Counted from the stretch's first letter, positions 42,881 through 52,493 are shown. The stretch is DNA of 64,000 nucleotides from Bradyrhizobium sp. 199 (GCF_023073355.1 NZ_JADPJI010000008.1:124001-188000); one strand, 5' to 3'. The notes: generated from the letters alone by a model not told the origin. Numbers and translations are program-made.

Positions 42881-43795
42881 ATGACAAAATCACTGCAAGA
42901 CAAGGTCATCATCGTCACCGGCGCAGGCCGCGGCATCGGGCGCGAGATCGCGCTGCTTTGCGCGGCGGAAGGCGCCAAGGTCGTGGTCAACGATCCCGGC
43001 GTCGCTGCTGACGGTGCCGGCACGAGCGCGGCGCCCGCCGAGGAAGTCGTCGAGGAGATCAAGAAGCGCGGCGGCACTGCCGTCGCCAATTTCGAGTCGG
43101 TGGCCGAAGCCATCCCCGCCAGCAAGATCGTGAAGACCGCGACCGATCATTTCGGCCGGCTCGACGGCGTCGTCAACAATGCCGGCATCCTGCGCGACAT
43201 GATCTTCCACAAGATGAGCGTGGAAGCGTTCGAAGCCGTCATCAAGGTCCATCTGATGGGCTCCTTCTACGTCAGCCATGCCGCGGCGCGGATCTTCCGC
43301 GAACAGGAGAGCGGCTCCTTCGTGCACTTCACCTCGACCTCGGGACTGATCGGCAATTTCGGCCAAGCCAACTACGCCGCCGCCAAGCTCGGCATCGTCG
43401 GGCTGTCGAAGTCGATCGCGCTCGACATGGGGCGCTTCAACGTCCGCTCCAACTGCGTCTCGCCGTTCGCCTGGACCCGCATGATCGGCACCATCCCGAC
43501 CGAGACCGAAGCCGAGAAGGCGCGCGTCGAGAAGATCAAGCAGATGGGACCGGAGAAGATCGCGCCGATCTGCGCCTATCTGCTGTCCGATGCAGCCAAG
43601 GACGTCTCCGGGCAGATTTTTGGCGCGCGCATGAACGAGCTGTTCCTGTTCAGCCAAAACCGCCCGCTGCGCTCGGTGCATCGGAGCGAAGGATGGACCC
43701 CGCAATCAATCGCCGAACACGGCATGCCGGCGCTGAAGGGCTCGTTCTACAAGCTCGACCGCTCCGCCGACATCTTCCCCTGGGATCCAGTCTAG
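42881..43795 (+). CDS. SDR-family hydroxyacyl-CoA dehydrogenase-like protein
   Basis: 304 residues. Cofactor loop TGAGRGIGREIA, NNAG motif VVNNAGILRDM, and catalytic Tyr-x-x-x-Lys in YAAAKLGIVGLSKS. Its N-terminal part resembles the dehydrogenase domain of peroxisomal multifunctional enzyme 2. A roughly 50-residue C-terminal extension (HRSEGWTPQSIAEHGMPALK) goes beyond a minimal SDR. It starts 5 bp after the thiolase and probably oxidises a 3-hydroxyacyl-CoA. Confidence 0.9.
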   Translation: MTKSLQDKVIIVTGAGRGIGREIALLCAAEGAKVVVNDPGVAADGAGTSAAPAEEVVEEIKKRGGTAVANFESVAEAIPASKIVKTATDHFGRLDGVVNNAGILRDMIFHKMSVEAFEAVIKVHLMGSFYVSHAAARIFREQESGSFVHFTSTSGLIGNFGQANYAAAKLGIVGLSKSIALDMGRFNVRSNCVSPFAWTRMIGTIPTETEAEKARVEKIKQMGPEKIAPICAYLLSDAAKDVSGQIFGARMNELFLFSQNRPLRSVHRSEGWTPQSIAEHGMPALKGSFYKLDRSADIFPWDPV

Positions 43796-43820
43796 CCGCA
43801 TTGCCGTCGATTGCTGCATT

Positions 43821-43850
43821 GCGATCTCCGGTTGTCCGACCGGAGATCGC
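43821..43850. terminator. Perfect 12-bp stem hairpin
   Basis: GCGATCTCCGGT at 43821-43832 pairs with ACCGGAGATCGC at 43839-43850 around a six-base loop, 25 bp after the SDR stop. No T-run follows, so it may be a rho-assisted terminator, an RNA-stability element or an operator for the next gene. Confidence 0.5.
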
Positions 43851-43912
43851 CCGCATTACGCCCGATTGCGGGCGGATGGTTGGCTCCCAACCAAAAAAAT
43901 CGGGAGGCGACC

Positions 43913-45076
43913 ATGACGACACGACTTCCTTTCACCACCGATGCCAGTGAGCCCGTTCTGGCCCGCCGCACCCTGCTGAAGGGCGCTGCCGCAGCCGCGG
44001 CGACGGGCATGACCATCAGCGCCGCGCACGCCGCTTCCGTCACGCCCTTGGGCCAGACCGGCGCGCCCACGATGTCGACGGCGCCACTGCCCTTGGGGCC
44101 GTTGCCGGGCAGCCGCTACCCCGACGCTCACCTGGAATCTGCCAAGAAGGGGCCGCCGTCGTTCGGCCCCTCCGGTTTTCCCGCCTTTGCCGGCACCATG
44201 GCGGTCGAGCGGGTTGCGACCGGCTTCCGCTGGGCCGAGGGGCCGGTCTATTTCGCCGCGGGGCGCTACCTGCTTTTCAGCGACATTCCAAACAACCGCA
44301 TCATGCGCTTCTCGGAGGACGACGGCCATCTGAGCGTCTATCGGCAGCCGTCGATGAACTCGAACGGCAACACCATCGACCGCGAAGGGCGCCTGATCAC
44401 CTGCGAACACAGCGGCCGGCGTGTGACGCGGACCGAACTCGACGGCTCGATCACCGTCATCGCCGACAAGTTCAACGGCAAGCGCCTGAACTCGCCGAAC
44501 GATGCGGTCGTCACTGCCGACGGCGCGATCTGGTTCACGGATCCCGCCTACGGCATCGGCGGCTTCTACGAGGGGATCAAGGCCGAGCCCGAGCAGGAGA
44601 AGAAGAACGTCTACCGGGTCGACCCGAAGTCCGGCGAGGTCAAGGTCGTGGTCGACGACTTTGTCGAGCCGAACGGGCTCGCGATCTCGCCCGACGAGAA
44701 GAAGCTCTACATCTGCGACACCGGCTTCACGGACGGACCGGACAACCCGTCGCATATCCGCGTCTTTGACCTCGACGTCGCCGGCGGCAAGGTCTCCAAC
44801 AGTAAGGTCTTCGCAGACATGCCAAAACCGAGCATTACCGACGGCGTCCGCTGTGACACCGAAGGTCGGGTCTGGTGCTCGGTCGGCTGGGGCGATCCGA
44901 ACGAGGACAGCGTGCGCTGCTATACGCCGTCAGGCGAATTGCTCGGCAAGATTCACATTCCGGAAACGGTCGCCAATTTGTGCTTCGGCGGTCAGCAGCG
45001 AAACCGGCTCTATATTTGCGGCTCGACATCGCTCTACGCGGTCTACACCAGTGTGCAGGGCGCGATGAAGCCGTGA
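43913..45076 (+). CDS. SMP-30/gluconolactonase-family protein, Tat-exported
   Basis: 387 residues. The N-terminus has a twin-arginine signal (ARRTLLKGAAAAAATGMTIS), so the protein is probably folded before export to the periplasm. The rest is a six-bladed propeller: GFRWAEGPVYFA with the metal-binding Glu, LNSPNDAVVTADGAIWFTDP, VEPNGLAISPDEKKLYICD and ITDGVRCDTEGRVW. Family members hydrolyse lactones using a divalent metal. CGGGAGGCGACC precedes the ATG. Confidence 0.9.
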   Translation: MTTRLPFTTDASEPVLARRTLLKGAAAAAATGMTISAAHAASVTPLGQTGAPTMSTAPLPLGPLPGSRYPDAHLESAKKGPPSFGPSGFPAFAGTMAVERVATGFRWAEGPVYFAAGRYLLFSDIPNNRIMRFSEDDGHLSVYRQPSMNSNGNTIDREGRLITCEHSGRRVTRTELDGSITVIADKFNGKRLNSPNDAVVTADGAIWFTDPAYGIGGFYEGIKAEPEQEKKNVYRVDPKSGEVKVVVDDFVEPNGLAISPDEKKLYICDTGFTDGPDNPSHIRVFDLDVAGGKVSNSKVFADMPKPSITDGVRCDTEGRVWCSVGWGDPNEDSVRCYTPSGELLGKIHIPETVANLCFGGQQRNRLYICGSTSLYAVYTSVQGAMKP

Positions 45077-45087
45077 TCCAATAGCGT

Positions 45088-45135
45088 GTAGGGTAGCGAA
45101 GAAGGGCGGGCGCGCCTTCTCTTCGCTATCCCTAC
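45088..45135. terminator. Bidirectional terminator between the lactonase and ppc
   Basis: GTAGGGTAGCGAAGAAGG faces CCTTCTCTTCGCTATCCCTAC across a nine-base GC-rich loop. It lies between two convergent genes and overlaps the ppc stop codon. The stem is imperfect and no long T-run follows. Confidence 0.5.
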
Positions 45136-47930
45136 CCTGTATTCCGCAACCCTGCCGAAATCCCGTTGATCGTCAGCTGAATCCCGCGCAGCACCTGCTC
45201 GTCCGGGTTCTGGGCGCGATGCTCCTTGAGCAGTTCGACCTGCACGTGGTTGAGCGGATCGAGATAGGGGAAGCGGTGACGGACCGAGCGTTCCAGCAGC
45301 GGATTGCCCTGCAGCAGCCGGTCCTGGCCCATGATGTCGAGCAGAGTCTCGATGCAGGAATGCCATTCGCGGCGGATGCGGCCGAATATCTTTTCGCGCA
45401 GCGCTTCATCGGGCACGAGTTCGGCATAGCGCGAGGCAATCGCGATCGAACTCTTCGCCAGCACCATGTCCATGTTCGACAGCAGCATGCGGAAGAACGG
45501 CCATTCCTGGTAGAGCTCTTTCAGGAACGGCATGCCTTTGTCGGGATGATCGGCGATCCACTGCTCGACCGCGCTGCCGAAACCGTACCAGCCCGGCAGC
45601 ATCAGGCGGCATTGCGCCCAGGAGAATACCCAGGGAATCGCCCGCAGATCCTCGATCGCGCGGGTCTTCTTGCGTGAGGCCGGACGGCTGCCGATGTTCA
45701 GCGTCGCGATCTCATTGATCACGGTCGATGACCAGAAATAATCGACGAAGCCGTCGGTCTCGTAGACGAGGCCGCGATAAGCCCTGAATGCGAGGTTCGA
45801 CAATTCGTCCATCGCGGTCAGATACTCCCGTCGGGGCGCGCTCTGGCGCGGATGCAAGAGGCTCGCTTCAAGCGTGGCAGCCGCGAGGATCTCCAGATTG
45901 TTGCGGCCGACCTCGGCGTTGGAATATTTCGAGGAGATGATCTCGCCCTGCTCGGTGATCCGGATCTGGCCGTTCACCGCGCCGCCGGGCTGCGCGATGA
46001 TGGCGTCATAGCTCGGACCGCCGCCGCGGCCAACCGAACCGCCGCGGCCATGAAACAGGCGCAACCGCACGCCGTGCCGCTCGAACACCTCCACGAGACC
46101 AATCTCGGCCTTGTAGAGCTCCCAGCCCGAAGTGACGAAGCCGCCATCCTTGTTCGAGTCGGAATAGCCGAGCATGACCTCCTGCACGCTGCCGCGGCTG
46201 TCGACCAGACGCCGATAATCGTGCAACGACAGCATGCGGTCCATGATGGCGCTTGACGCCTGCAAATCCTCGATGGTCTCGAACAGCGGCACGACGTTGA
46301 TGGCACTGCGGCCGGAGGGATGAACGAGGCCGACCTCTTTCAGCAGCACCGCGACCTCGAGCATGTCGGACATGCCCTTGCACATCGAGATGATGCACTG
46401 GGGAATGGCCTCCGAGCCGAACTTCGCATGCGCTTCAGCTGCGGCATGGAACACGTTGAGCTCGCCCATGGTCTCGTCACTGTATTTGACGAAGGGCGAG
46501 ACCAGCGCGCGCGTCGAGCGCAATTCGTTGGTAAGCAGCGAGATGCGGGCATCCTCGCCGAGCGCGAGATAGGACATGCCGGGGTTGGCGGCGTCCATCA
46601 GCTCGGCAATGGTGCGTTCGTGCACCGCCGAGTTCTGGCGGATGTCGAGCCGCGCCAGATGGAAGCCGAAACAATCCACTGCGCGCCGGAGCAGCCGCAG
46701 GCGACCGCGGGCGATGACGCGCGCGTTGTTGGAGATCAGCGAGCGGTGCAGCACGTCGAGATCGGCCTGCAGCTCCCTGACGCTCTCGTAAGGCTTTCCC
46801 TTGCCGACCGGCCGGCGCGTGATCTCGACCTCGAGCTTTTCGGCCGTTGCGGTCAGGCGCGCATAGATGCCGGAGACCGCGAGGCGATAAGGCTCGCCGC
46901 TTCGATGCGGCGAGGTGTCCGGCGAGCGTTCCGCCAGGTTACGCAGCTCCTCGGAGACGTCGGCCAGATGCGCTGCGATCGACAATTCCGAGCCGAGCAC
47001 GTGCAGCTCTTCCAGATAGAACTGCATCACCCGGCTCGACTGCAGCCGCAGCGTGCCGCGCATGACGTCGGCGGTGACGAAGGGATTGCCGTCGCGGTCG
47101 CCGCCGATCCAGCTGCCCATGCGCAGGAACGAGGCGAGCTCGCCGGCGGCCTGCTCGCCGCCCTCCTCCAGCCGGTCCTCCAGTGCGTTGACCAGGCGCG
47201 GCACTTCGCGCAGGAAGGTGTAATCGTAGAACGACAGGCCGTTGGCGACCTCATCTAACACCGTGAGCTTGGTCCGGCGCAACAGATTGGTCTGCCACAG
47301 CGTCAGCACCTCGCGGCGAAGCTGCTCGTCGCTGGCATCTATCTCTTCCGCGGTCAGCGCCACCCGCTCGCGGCGGTCGAGCAGGCTGGCGACCTCCATC
47401 TCGCGGTCCATGGTGCTCTTGCGGCGGACCTCGGTCGGGTGCGCGGTCAGCACCGGGCTGACCAGCGCGGACTTGAAGAAGCTGCGCAGCGCGTCGGGAC
47501 CGATCCCCGCCGCCTTGGCGTGGGCGAGCGTTTCGGCCAGCACGCCGGAGCCGCCGTTCTTGCCCGCGCTGCGGGCGCGCATCTGGCGGATGTTGTTCTG
47601 GTCCTCGGCGATGTTGGCGAGGTGGGAGAAATAGCTGAAGGCGCGGACGATGCGCACCGTCTCGGAGGTCAACATGCTGTCGAGGATCTGCTCGAGCTCG
47701 CGGCGGGCGAGCCGGTCCTCGTCGCGGTGGAACCGGATCGAGGTCTGGCGGATGCGCTCGACAAGGTCGAACACATCGGCGCCCTCCTGGTCACGCACGG
47801 TGTCGCCAAGGATGCGCCCGAGCAGGCGGATATCGTCCCGCAGCGGCATCTCCGCTTCCGTGGCCTGGACGTCCTCGGGACGGTTGGGGCGCGGCTCACC
47901 CGTATCGGACGGTACAGTCTGGAGGGACAT
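45132..47930 (-). CDS. ppc: Phosphoenolpyruvate carboxylase
   Basis: 932 residues, standard for bacterial PEPC. Catalytic His lies in LTAHPTEVRRKSTMDRE (about 160), and the PEP/bicarbonate loop is FHGRGGSVGRGGGPSYDAI (about 630). VFSWAQCRLMLPGWYG and the C-terminal end MLRGIQLTINGISAGLRNTG-like sequence (ending in the conserved -NTG) are intact. It makes oxaloacetate from PEP and bicarbonate. The ATG with AAGGAGCG upstream is preferred to a start 13 codons earlier. Monocistronic: an SMP-30 gene converges on one side and a repeat-filled gap precedes it. Confidence 0.97.
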   Translation of the reverse strand: MSLQTVPSDTGEPRPNRPEDVQATEAEMPLRDDIRLLGRILGDTVRDQEGADVFDLVERIRQTSIRFHRDEDRLARRELEQILDSMLTSETVRIVRAFSYFSHLANIAEDQNNIRQMRARSAGKNGGSGVLAETLAHAKAAGIGPDALRSFFKSALVSPVLTAHPTEVRRKSTMDREMEVASLLDRRERVALTAEEIDASDEQLRREVLTLWQTNLLRRTKLTVLDEVANGLSFYDYTFLREVPRLVNALEDRLEEGGEQAAGELASFLRMGSWIGGDRDGNPFVTADVMRGTLRLQSSRVMQFYLEELHVLGSELSIAAHLADVSEELRNLAERSPDTSPHRSGEPYRLAVSGIYARLTATAEKLEVEITRRPVGKGKPYESVRELQADLDVLHRSLISNNARVIARGRLRLLRRAVDCFGFHLARLDIRQNSAVHERTIAELMDAANPGMSYLALGEDARISLLTNELRSTRALVSPFVKYSDETMGELNVFHAAAEAHAKFGSEAIPQCIISMCKGMSDMLEVAVLLKEVGLVHPSGRSAINVVPLFETIEDLQASSAIMDRMLSLHDYRRLVDSRGSVQEVMLGYSDSNKDGGFVTSGWELYKAEIGLVEVFERHGVRLRLFHGRGGSVGRGGGPSYDAIIAQPGGAVNGQIRITEQGEIISSKYSNAEVGRNNLEILAAATLEASLLHPRQSAPRREYLTAMDELSNLAFRAYRGLVYETDGFVDYFWSSTVINEIATLNIGSRPASRKKTRAIEDLRAIPWVFSWAQCRLMLPGWYGFGSAVEQWIADHPDKGMPFLKELYQEWPFFRMLLSNMDMVLAKSSIAIASRYAELVPDEALREKIFGRIRREWHSCIETLLDIMGQDRLLQGNPLLERSVRHRFPYLDPLNHVQVELLKEHRAQNPDEQVLRGIQLTINGISAGLRNTG

Positions 47931-48040
47931 GGCTCGCTCCTTGGTTCGAGCTCGCTTGGATGCCCGCACGACGAGTGTGCGATATTTTTCTACCGCAGCG
48001 CAAGGTGAACTTGGGAGCGGTGCACACTGCCGCCGCTCGT

Positions 48041-48211
48041 ATCCCGGACGCGCTGCAACGCCCTTTGTGCGTCGAAGACGCGCGTAAACGCGCTGGTGGC
48101 GTTGCTGCGCAGAGCCGGGACCCAGCAGCTACCGAGCACACTGCCGAAATATGGGCCCCTGCTCAGCAGCGCATCGCTGAAGAAGCGCGGCGCTGCGTCC
48201 GGGGCACGAGA
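48041..48211. repeat. Intergenic repeat, CGTGCCCCGGACGCAGCGC family (inverted copy)
   Basis: TCCCGGACGCGCTGCAACGC at the left and GCGGCGCTGCGTCCGGGGCACGA at the right form inverted ends. Internal AGAGCCGGGACCCAGCA matches the copies at 54301-54488 and 28133-28266 in reverse orientation. Confidence 0.65.
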
Positions 48212-48294
48212 GCTGCAATCTTATCAATAAACATGCCTTCGCGGTCTCGCGGCGCGTTCCGCCCGAGCTGTGCTGTCCGTTTCGCCCTCTCTCA

Positions 48295-48620
48295 AAACAA
48301 AGGGCGCAGGGAAGGCCGGGCGCCGGCTAGCACCAGGGTCCGCACGCGGAAGACGCACGCGGGTGACCACAGGTGACGCCGGGACATCCCGGCCTTCCCT
48401 GCGCAATGGTTTTACGGCTTATGGCGTGCTCTCCCCGGGGAGCGATGCACTATTGCCCCTCTCGCCTTGCGGATGACTGGTGCGCGCGCCCGGTCGGGCC
48501 GCTTCACCACCGCAAGCCTTGACGCACAGGCCCCGGGCGTCAGGACCACACGCTTTTGCCGTCCGCGGACATCCCCTCCCAAATCTTCGGAAGCTCGCGC
48601 GTGCTCGCCCCCGTAGGGTC
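48295..48620. repeat. Long Bradyrhizobium-type interspersed repeat with a 17-bp perfect inverted repeat
   Basis: GCGCAGGGAAGGCCGGG at 48304-48320 pairs perfectly with its reverse complement at 48388-48404. Following segments (TTTTACGGCTTATGGCGTGC, CTCCCCGGGGAGCGATGCAC, TTGCGGATGACTGGTGCGCG) are familiar to me as a multicopy element of Bradyrhizobium genomes. The outer limits are approximate. Confidence 0.7.
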
Positions 48621-48687
48621 GCGAAGGGCCGACAGGCGACGTAGCCGGTTTGATTGAACATAAGAGAGGGCGCCAAGTGAGGCGAGC

Positions 48688-49650
48688 TCAAGTTAAGTGA
48701 CGGCGAAACTTCTTGATGATCTCGCGAAAGTTAGGACGGAAGAGGCGTAGTGCACGATCGGCCCAGTATTTTTTCCATCCACCCGCCACGCTGTACGGCC
48801 CGGTCGGAGCGAACAGGTTTCCCGTCGTCGGCGACTCACAGCCAGGCTCGAATTGGACCGCAGGTGCGGCGCGCGCAACGACGCGTTCGACCAGCATGGG
48901 TGCGAACTTAAGCGCGACGCTCAGCATATAACCTGACGCTCCAACGATGACCTCGCGGCGTGGCCGCTCAGAGAGGCTCACGATAGTCTGCGCCACGCGC
49001 TCGGACGCTATTACCGGAAAAATCGAGCGTGCCCTTCGCCCGAATACGTTGCCGAGCTTGCTGAAGATGGGCGTATCCACTGCCCACGGCATGACCGCTG
49101 AAATGTGGATGCCGGGGACCTGCTCGAACTCCTGCCGTAGGCAGGCGGTGAAGCCCCGAATGGCGAACTTGGAGGCGACGTAAGGACTGGCGAAAGGCTC
49201 GCCCATCATACCCAACATCGAACTCGTGTTGATGAGGACACCGCAATCGCCTTGCGTCCGAAACTGTGACAGCGCCACGCGGGAGCCGTTGACGCATCCG
49301 AGGAAATTCGTCTCAACGACGCGTCTAAAGGCGTCGAGCGGAATATCTTCGAATCGGCCGAGCAGAAGAACGGCCGCGCAGTTCACCCAGACGTCGATCC
49401 TGCCATAGGCCGCAGCCGCCGTGTCCCGGATGCGCTCGACGGCGGCGTGATCGGTCAGATCTGCCGCGCATGCAACCGCTTCCGCACCGTGTGCCTGGCA
49501 GCAGCGAACCACCACCTCCAATGCGGCGGCCTCCCGACCGACGAGCACCACGCGTGCCTTTCGCGCGGCGAAGGCAAGCGCAGTCGCGCGGCCAATGCCG
49601 CTGGATGCTCCCGTGACAACCACGACGGGCGCATCGTGCCGACCGGTCAT
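48688..49650 (-). CDS. SDR-family oxidoreductase with C-terminal extension
   Basis: 320 residues. Cofactor loop VVVTGASSGIGRATALAFA, NCAAV in place of the usual NNAG, catalytic Ser region INTSSMLGMMGEPFAS, and YVASK with the Tyr-Lys pair. About 70 residues beyond the core SDR domain follow, ending in a basic stretch (NFREIIKKFRRHLT). Substrate is unknown. A start 28 codons upstream is open but adds a low-complexity tail; no good ribosome site marks either. Confidence 0.85.
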   Translation of the reverse strand: MTGRHDAPVVVVTGASSGIGRATALAFAARKARVVLVGREAAALEVVVRCCQAHGAEAVACAADLTDHAAVERIRDTAAAAYGRIDVWVNCAAVLLLGRFEDIPLDAFRRVVETNFLGCVNGSRVALSQFRTQGDCGVLINTSSMLGMMGEPFASPYVASKFAIRGFTACLRQEFEQVPGIHISAVMPWAVDTPIFSKLGNVFGRRARSIFPVIASERVAQTIVSLSERPRREVIVGASGYMLSVALKFAPMLVERVVARAAPAVQFEPGCESPTTGNLFAPTGPYSVAGGWKKYWADRALRLFRPNFREIIKKFRRHLT

Positions 49651-50205
49651 GGCCAGATCGCTACGCACGAGTACGGTCCGTGGTTGTTGGCCGCGCAACT
49701 GCCGATGCCTGCGCCGGTGCTTCGGGATGCACACCCGATGCGGTGCTGATAGACCAGATCACCGCCCTTCCAGCCCGTAAACAGCAGGATTCCGACAACG
49801 ACAGCGGATAGAAAAATGCCCCACAGCGATCCCAGTCAGATCGGTTTGAGCCATGGTCGGTCTCGCTCTGATTGAACGTTCCGACAGTAACGCAGCACGT
49901 AACAGGCTCGTTCCTGTAGGTGCGGAGGAGGTGCGTCGATTGCGGGCGGTCGAGCGCCCGGACGGGGCGCTGGAGGTGGAAGCCTCGAAGCACGCGGCGC
50001 TTGAATCCTCGCCAACGGACGCGGCGGAATCAGCTTCGGATCAATCGGTGCAGACCTCTACCTGTCACTTCTGGTCCACCGCGAACAGCGGACATTCTCG
50101 AACCGGCCCGGTTGGCCCGACACGGGCCAGGAGCCGCCTTCACGCGCCCCGCAGCGGTAGGTCGGCAACCCGCCAAAGCCGACATTTCGCCTACGCGTTC
50201 GCATC
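49651..50205. other. 555-bp gap, nothing recognised
   Basis: Frames here are short or are the unlikely upstream extension of the SDR. I see no RNA gene, no clear repeat family member and no strong promoter. Confidence 0.4.
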
Positions 50206-50610
50206 TCAAGCTGGCACGATCACCTTGCCAATCGGCCAGAGCGCGATGCCGGCGAGCTTCAGATGCGCCCATGCGAACGGGATGCCGATGATGGTCACTG
50301 CAAGCACCACCGCCGTCACGAGATGGCCGAGCGCGAGCCACCAGCCGGCCAGCACGAACCAGATGATGTTGCCGATCAGCCCGAGCGGGCCGGTGCCGAT
50401 ATCGCTCATGCCGGTGACATCGTAGCGGTTGACCGCCTTTGAACCGAACGGCAGCAGCGTGTAGACGGCGATATTGAACGCCGCCCGCGCCCAGGGCAGG
50501 CCGATGATGGTGACGGCCATGATGACCGCCGCGATCAGCCAGCCGAACGCCATCCAGGCGCCGCCGATCAGGATCCAGAGGATGTTGAGAAGATGGGAAA
50601 GGGGGGCCAT
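50206..50610 (-). CDS. yccF: YccF-domain inner-membrane protein
   Basis: 134 residues with two tandem YccF modules. Each has a pair of hydrophobic helices and the motif TIIGLPWARAAFNIA or its second version TIIGIPFAWAHLKLA; LLPFG and LWPIGK end the modules. It is a small polytopic membrane protein of unknown role found widely in bacteria. Purine-rich GGGGGG sequence precedes the ATG. No operon partner. Confidence 0.92.
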   Translation of the reverse strand: MAPLSHLLNILWILIGGAWMAFGWLIAAVIMAVTIIGLPWARAAFNIAVYTLLPFGSKAVNRYDVTGMSDIGTGPLGLIGNIIWFVLAGWWLALGHLVTAVVLAVTIIGIPFAWAHLKLAGIALWPIGKVIVPA

Positions 50611-50713
50611 GGCATGATCCGGGAGACAGTGATCCCCTTCATATAGGCGCGAAATCTGTCTCTGCTAAGACGACAAAGCAAATCGCAGCGCCGGGCTACG
50701 GACCGTCCGTATC

Positions 50714-50807
50714 CCGTAGGCTGGGCAAACGCGCGTTTGCGCCGTGCCCACGATCTTCCTCCGTCATGAGAATTTGGTGGGCACGCTTCGCTTTGCCCAC
50801 CCTACGG
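50714..50807. repeat. Palindromic repeat, CCGTAGG(G)TGGGCAAA...TTTGCCCACCCTACGG family
   Basis: The two ends are near-perfect inverted copies (CCGTAGGCTGGGCAAACGCG and CTTTGCCCACCCTACGG), with an inner GTGCCCAC/GTGGGCAC pair. Further copies are at 61812-61902 and 63900-63995. It lies in the gap between acyl-CoA synthetase and yccF. Confidence 0.85.
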
Positions 50808-50822
50808 CACTACGGCACCTCC

Positions 50823-52367
50823 TCAGATCTTCCGGCCCGCCTGCTCCCAATAGGGATCGCGCAGACGGCGTTTGAAGATTTTTCCGGAGTCCTCGCGCGG
50901 CAGGCCGGTGCGGATCTCGATGTGCTTGGGCACCTTGTAATCGGCCAGATGCGCCTTCAGCGCGGCGCGAACATTGGCGGCTTCCAGCGTGATGCCCGGC
51001 TGCGGCTCCACCACCGCCATCAGCGCCTCTCCGAACTCGGCGTCGGGGATGCCGAACACGGCGCAATCATGCACGCCGGGCACCGCGTGCAGCACCGACT
51101 CGATCTCGGCCGGATAGATGTTGACGCCCCCTGATATCACCATGTCTCGCTTGCGGTCGCAGATGAAGACATAACCGTCTTCGTCGATGTAGCCGACATC
51201 GCCGGAGGTGATGAAGCCGTCGCGGTCGATCTCGGCGCGCTTGTCCGGCTTGTTGTGATAGGTGAAATCGGCAAGCCCGGCCATGCGCGAATAGATCTCG
51301 CCGATCTCTCCGGCCGGCAGCACGCGGCCGTCTTCGCCGAGGAAGCGCAGCTCCGCGCCGGGCGAAATCTTGCCGACCGTGCCCGGCTTTCGCAGCGCGT
51401 CTTCGGAGGTGGCGAAGGTGACCGCGCTGGATTCGGTCGAGCCGTAGAATTCGTAGATCACCGGCCCCCACCACTCGATCATGGCGCGCTTGACCTCCGC
51501 CGGACACGGCGCGGCGGCGTGGATGACGTGGCGCAGCGAAGAGACGTCATATTTCCTACGCACCTCCTCCGGCAGCTTCATCAGGCGGATGAACATGGTC
51601 GGCACCATGAAGATGGTGTCGATCTCAAAGCGCTCGATCAGCTCCAGGAACTCTTCTGCCTCGAAGCGCGGCATCAGCACCAGCGCACCGCCGAGCTTGC
51701 CGGCGCGGATGCCGAACGAGTTCGGCGCGGAATGATAGAGCGGTCCCGGCAGGATCGCTCGGGCGCCGGGCTTGAGACCATAGATCATCGCGCGCATGCG
51801 CTCGCCGGCGGCCTGCTGTTCCGGCGTCGGCGCGTTGCGGCGGACGCCCTTGGGATGGCCCGTGGTGCCCGAGGTGTAGATCATGTTCATCGGCTGCGGC
51901 ACGACCGGGCCGTCATAGGGGTGGAATTGCGCGAGCCAGGATTCGAAATCGATAGCGAAAGCCGGTGTCGTCAGATGGCCCGGATCGATCTTGTAGTTGG
52001 ACAGGATCTCCGGCGGCGTCGGCACGCTCAGCACGGTGACGCCTTCCGGAATCGTATCGCGCAACGAATGCAGCATGTCGGCATGTCCGATCAGCACTGA
52101 GGTGCCGGTATCCTCAAGGATATAGCTGATCTCCTCCGGCTTGAAATGCCAGTTGATCGGCACGCCATAGGCACCGAGCCGCATGGCGGCGTAGGCGGCT
52201 TCGAGGAAGGCAATGTCGTTGCGCATCAGCATGCAGACGCAATCGCCTGGCTTGACGCCGAGCTTGGCAAGCCCTGAGGCGATGCGGTCGGCGCGAGCGG
52301 CGACCTCAGTGTGAGAACGACCGCGCTCGCCGGAGACGATGCCGAGAAATTGGGAGGTTTCGCTCAT
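50823..52367 (-). CDS. Acyl-CoA synthetase (AMP-forming)
   Basis: 514 residues. ATP loop MIYTSGTTGHPKGVRRN, A5 region YEFYGSTES, and C-terminal hinge and Lys segments (GYIDEDGYVFICDRKRDMVI; LPREDSGKIFKRRL with the catalytic Lys). It activates a carboxylic acid to its acyl-CoA. The chain length cannot be read. It lies next to an enoyl-CoA hydratase on the same strand with a repeat between them. Confidence 0.92.
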   Translation of the reverse strand: MSETSQFLGIVSGERGRSHTEVAARADRIASGLAKLGVKPGDCVCMLMRNDIAFLEAAYAAMRLGAYGVPINWHFKPEEISYILEDTGTSVLIGHADMLHSLRDTIPEGVTVLSVPTPPEILSNYKIDPGHLTTPAFAIDFESWLAQFHPYDGPVVPQPMNMIYTSGTTGHPKGVRRNAPTPEQQAAGERMRAMIYGLKPGARAILPGPLYHSAPNSFGIRAGKLGGALVLMPRFEAEEFLELIERFEIDTIFMVPTMFIRLMKLPEEVRRKYDVSSLRHVIHAAAPCPAEVKRAMIEWWGPVIYEFYGSTESSAVTFATSEDALRKPGTVGKISPGAELRFLGEDGRVLPAGEIGEIYSRMAGLADFTYHNKPDKRAEIDRDGFITSGDVGYIDEDGYVFICDRKRDMVISGGVNIYPAEIESVLHAVPGVHDCAVFGIPDAEFGEALMAVVEPQPGITLEAANVRAALKAHLADYKVPKHIEIRTGLPREDSGKIFKRRLRDPYWEQAGRKI

Positions 52368-52392
52368 TGTTGTTTTTCTTTGTTGTCATGTT

Positions 52393-52493
52393 GTCATTCC
52401 GGGATGGTCCGAAGGACCAGACCCGGAATCTCGAGGTTCTCAGGTGCGCAATTGCGCACCATAGTTCGATGCTACGCATCGCCCCGGAACGAC
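52393..52493. repeat. Intergenic repeat, TCATTCCGGG...CCCCGGAACGAC family
   Basis: GTCATTCCGGGATGGTCCGA at one end and CGCCCCGGAACGAC at the other. The inner CTCAGGTGCGCAATTGCGCACC is identical to that of the hpaE-hpaD element at 33786-33900. Confidence 0.75.

Larger units (their letters stand above)
47931..48687. other. 757-bp repeat-filled gap upstream of ppc
   Basis: No gene. It carries two repeat units, 48041-48211 and 48295-48620, and presumably the ppc promoter, which I cannot place with confidence. Confidence 0.6.

Noticed and set aside
49853..50425. A 190-codon plus-strand frame overlapping yccF
   Set aside because: Its 3' part is antisense to yccF and its composition is not protein-like.
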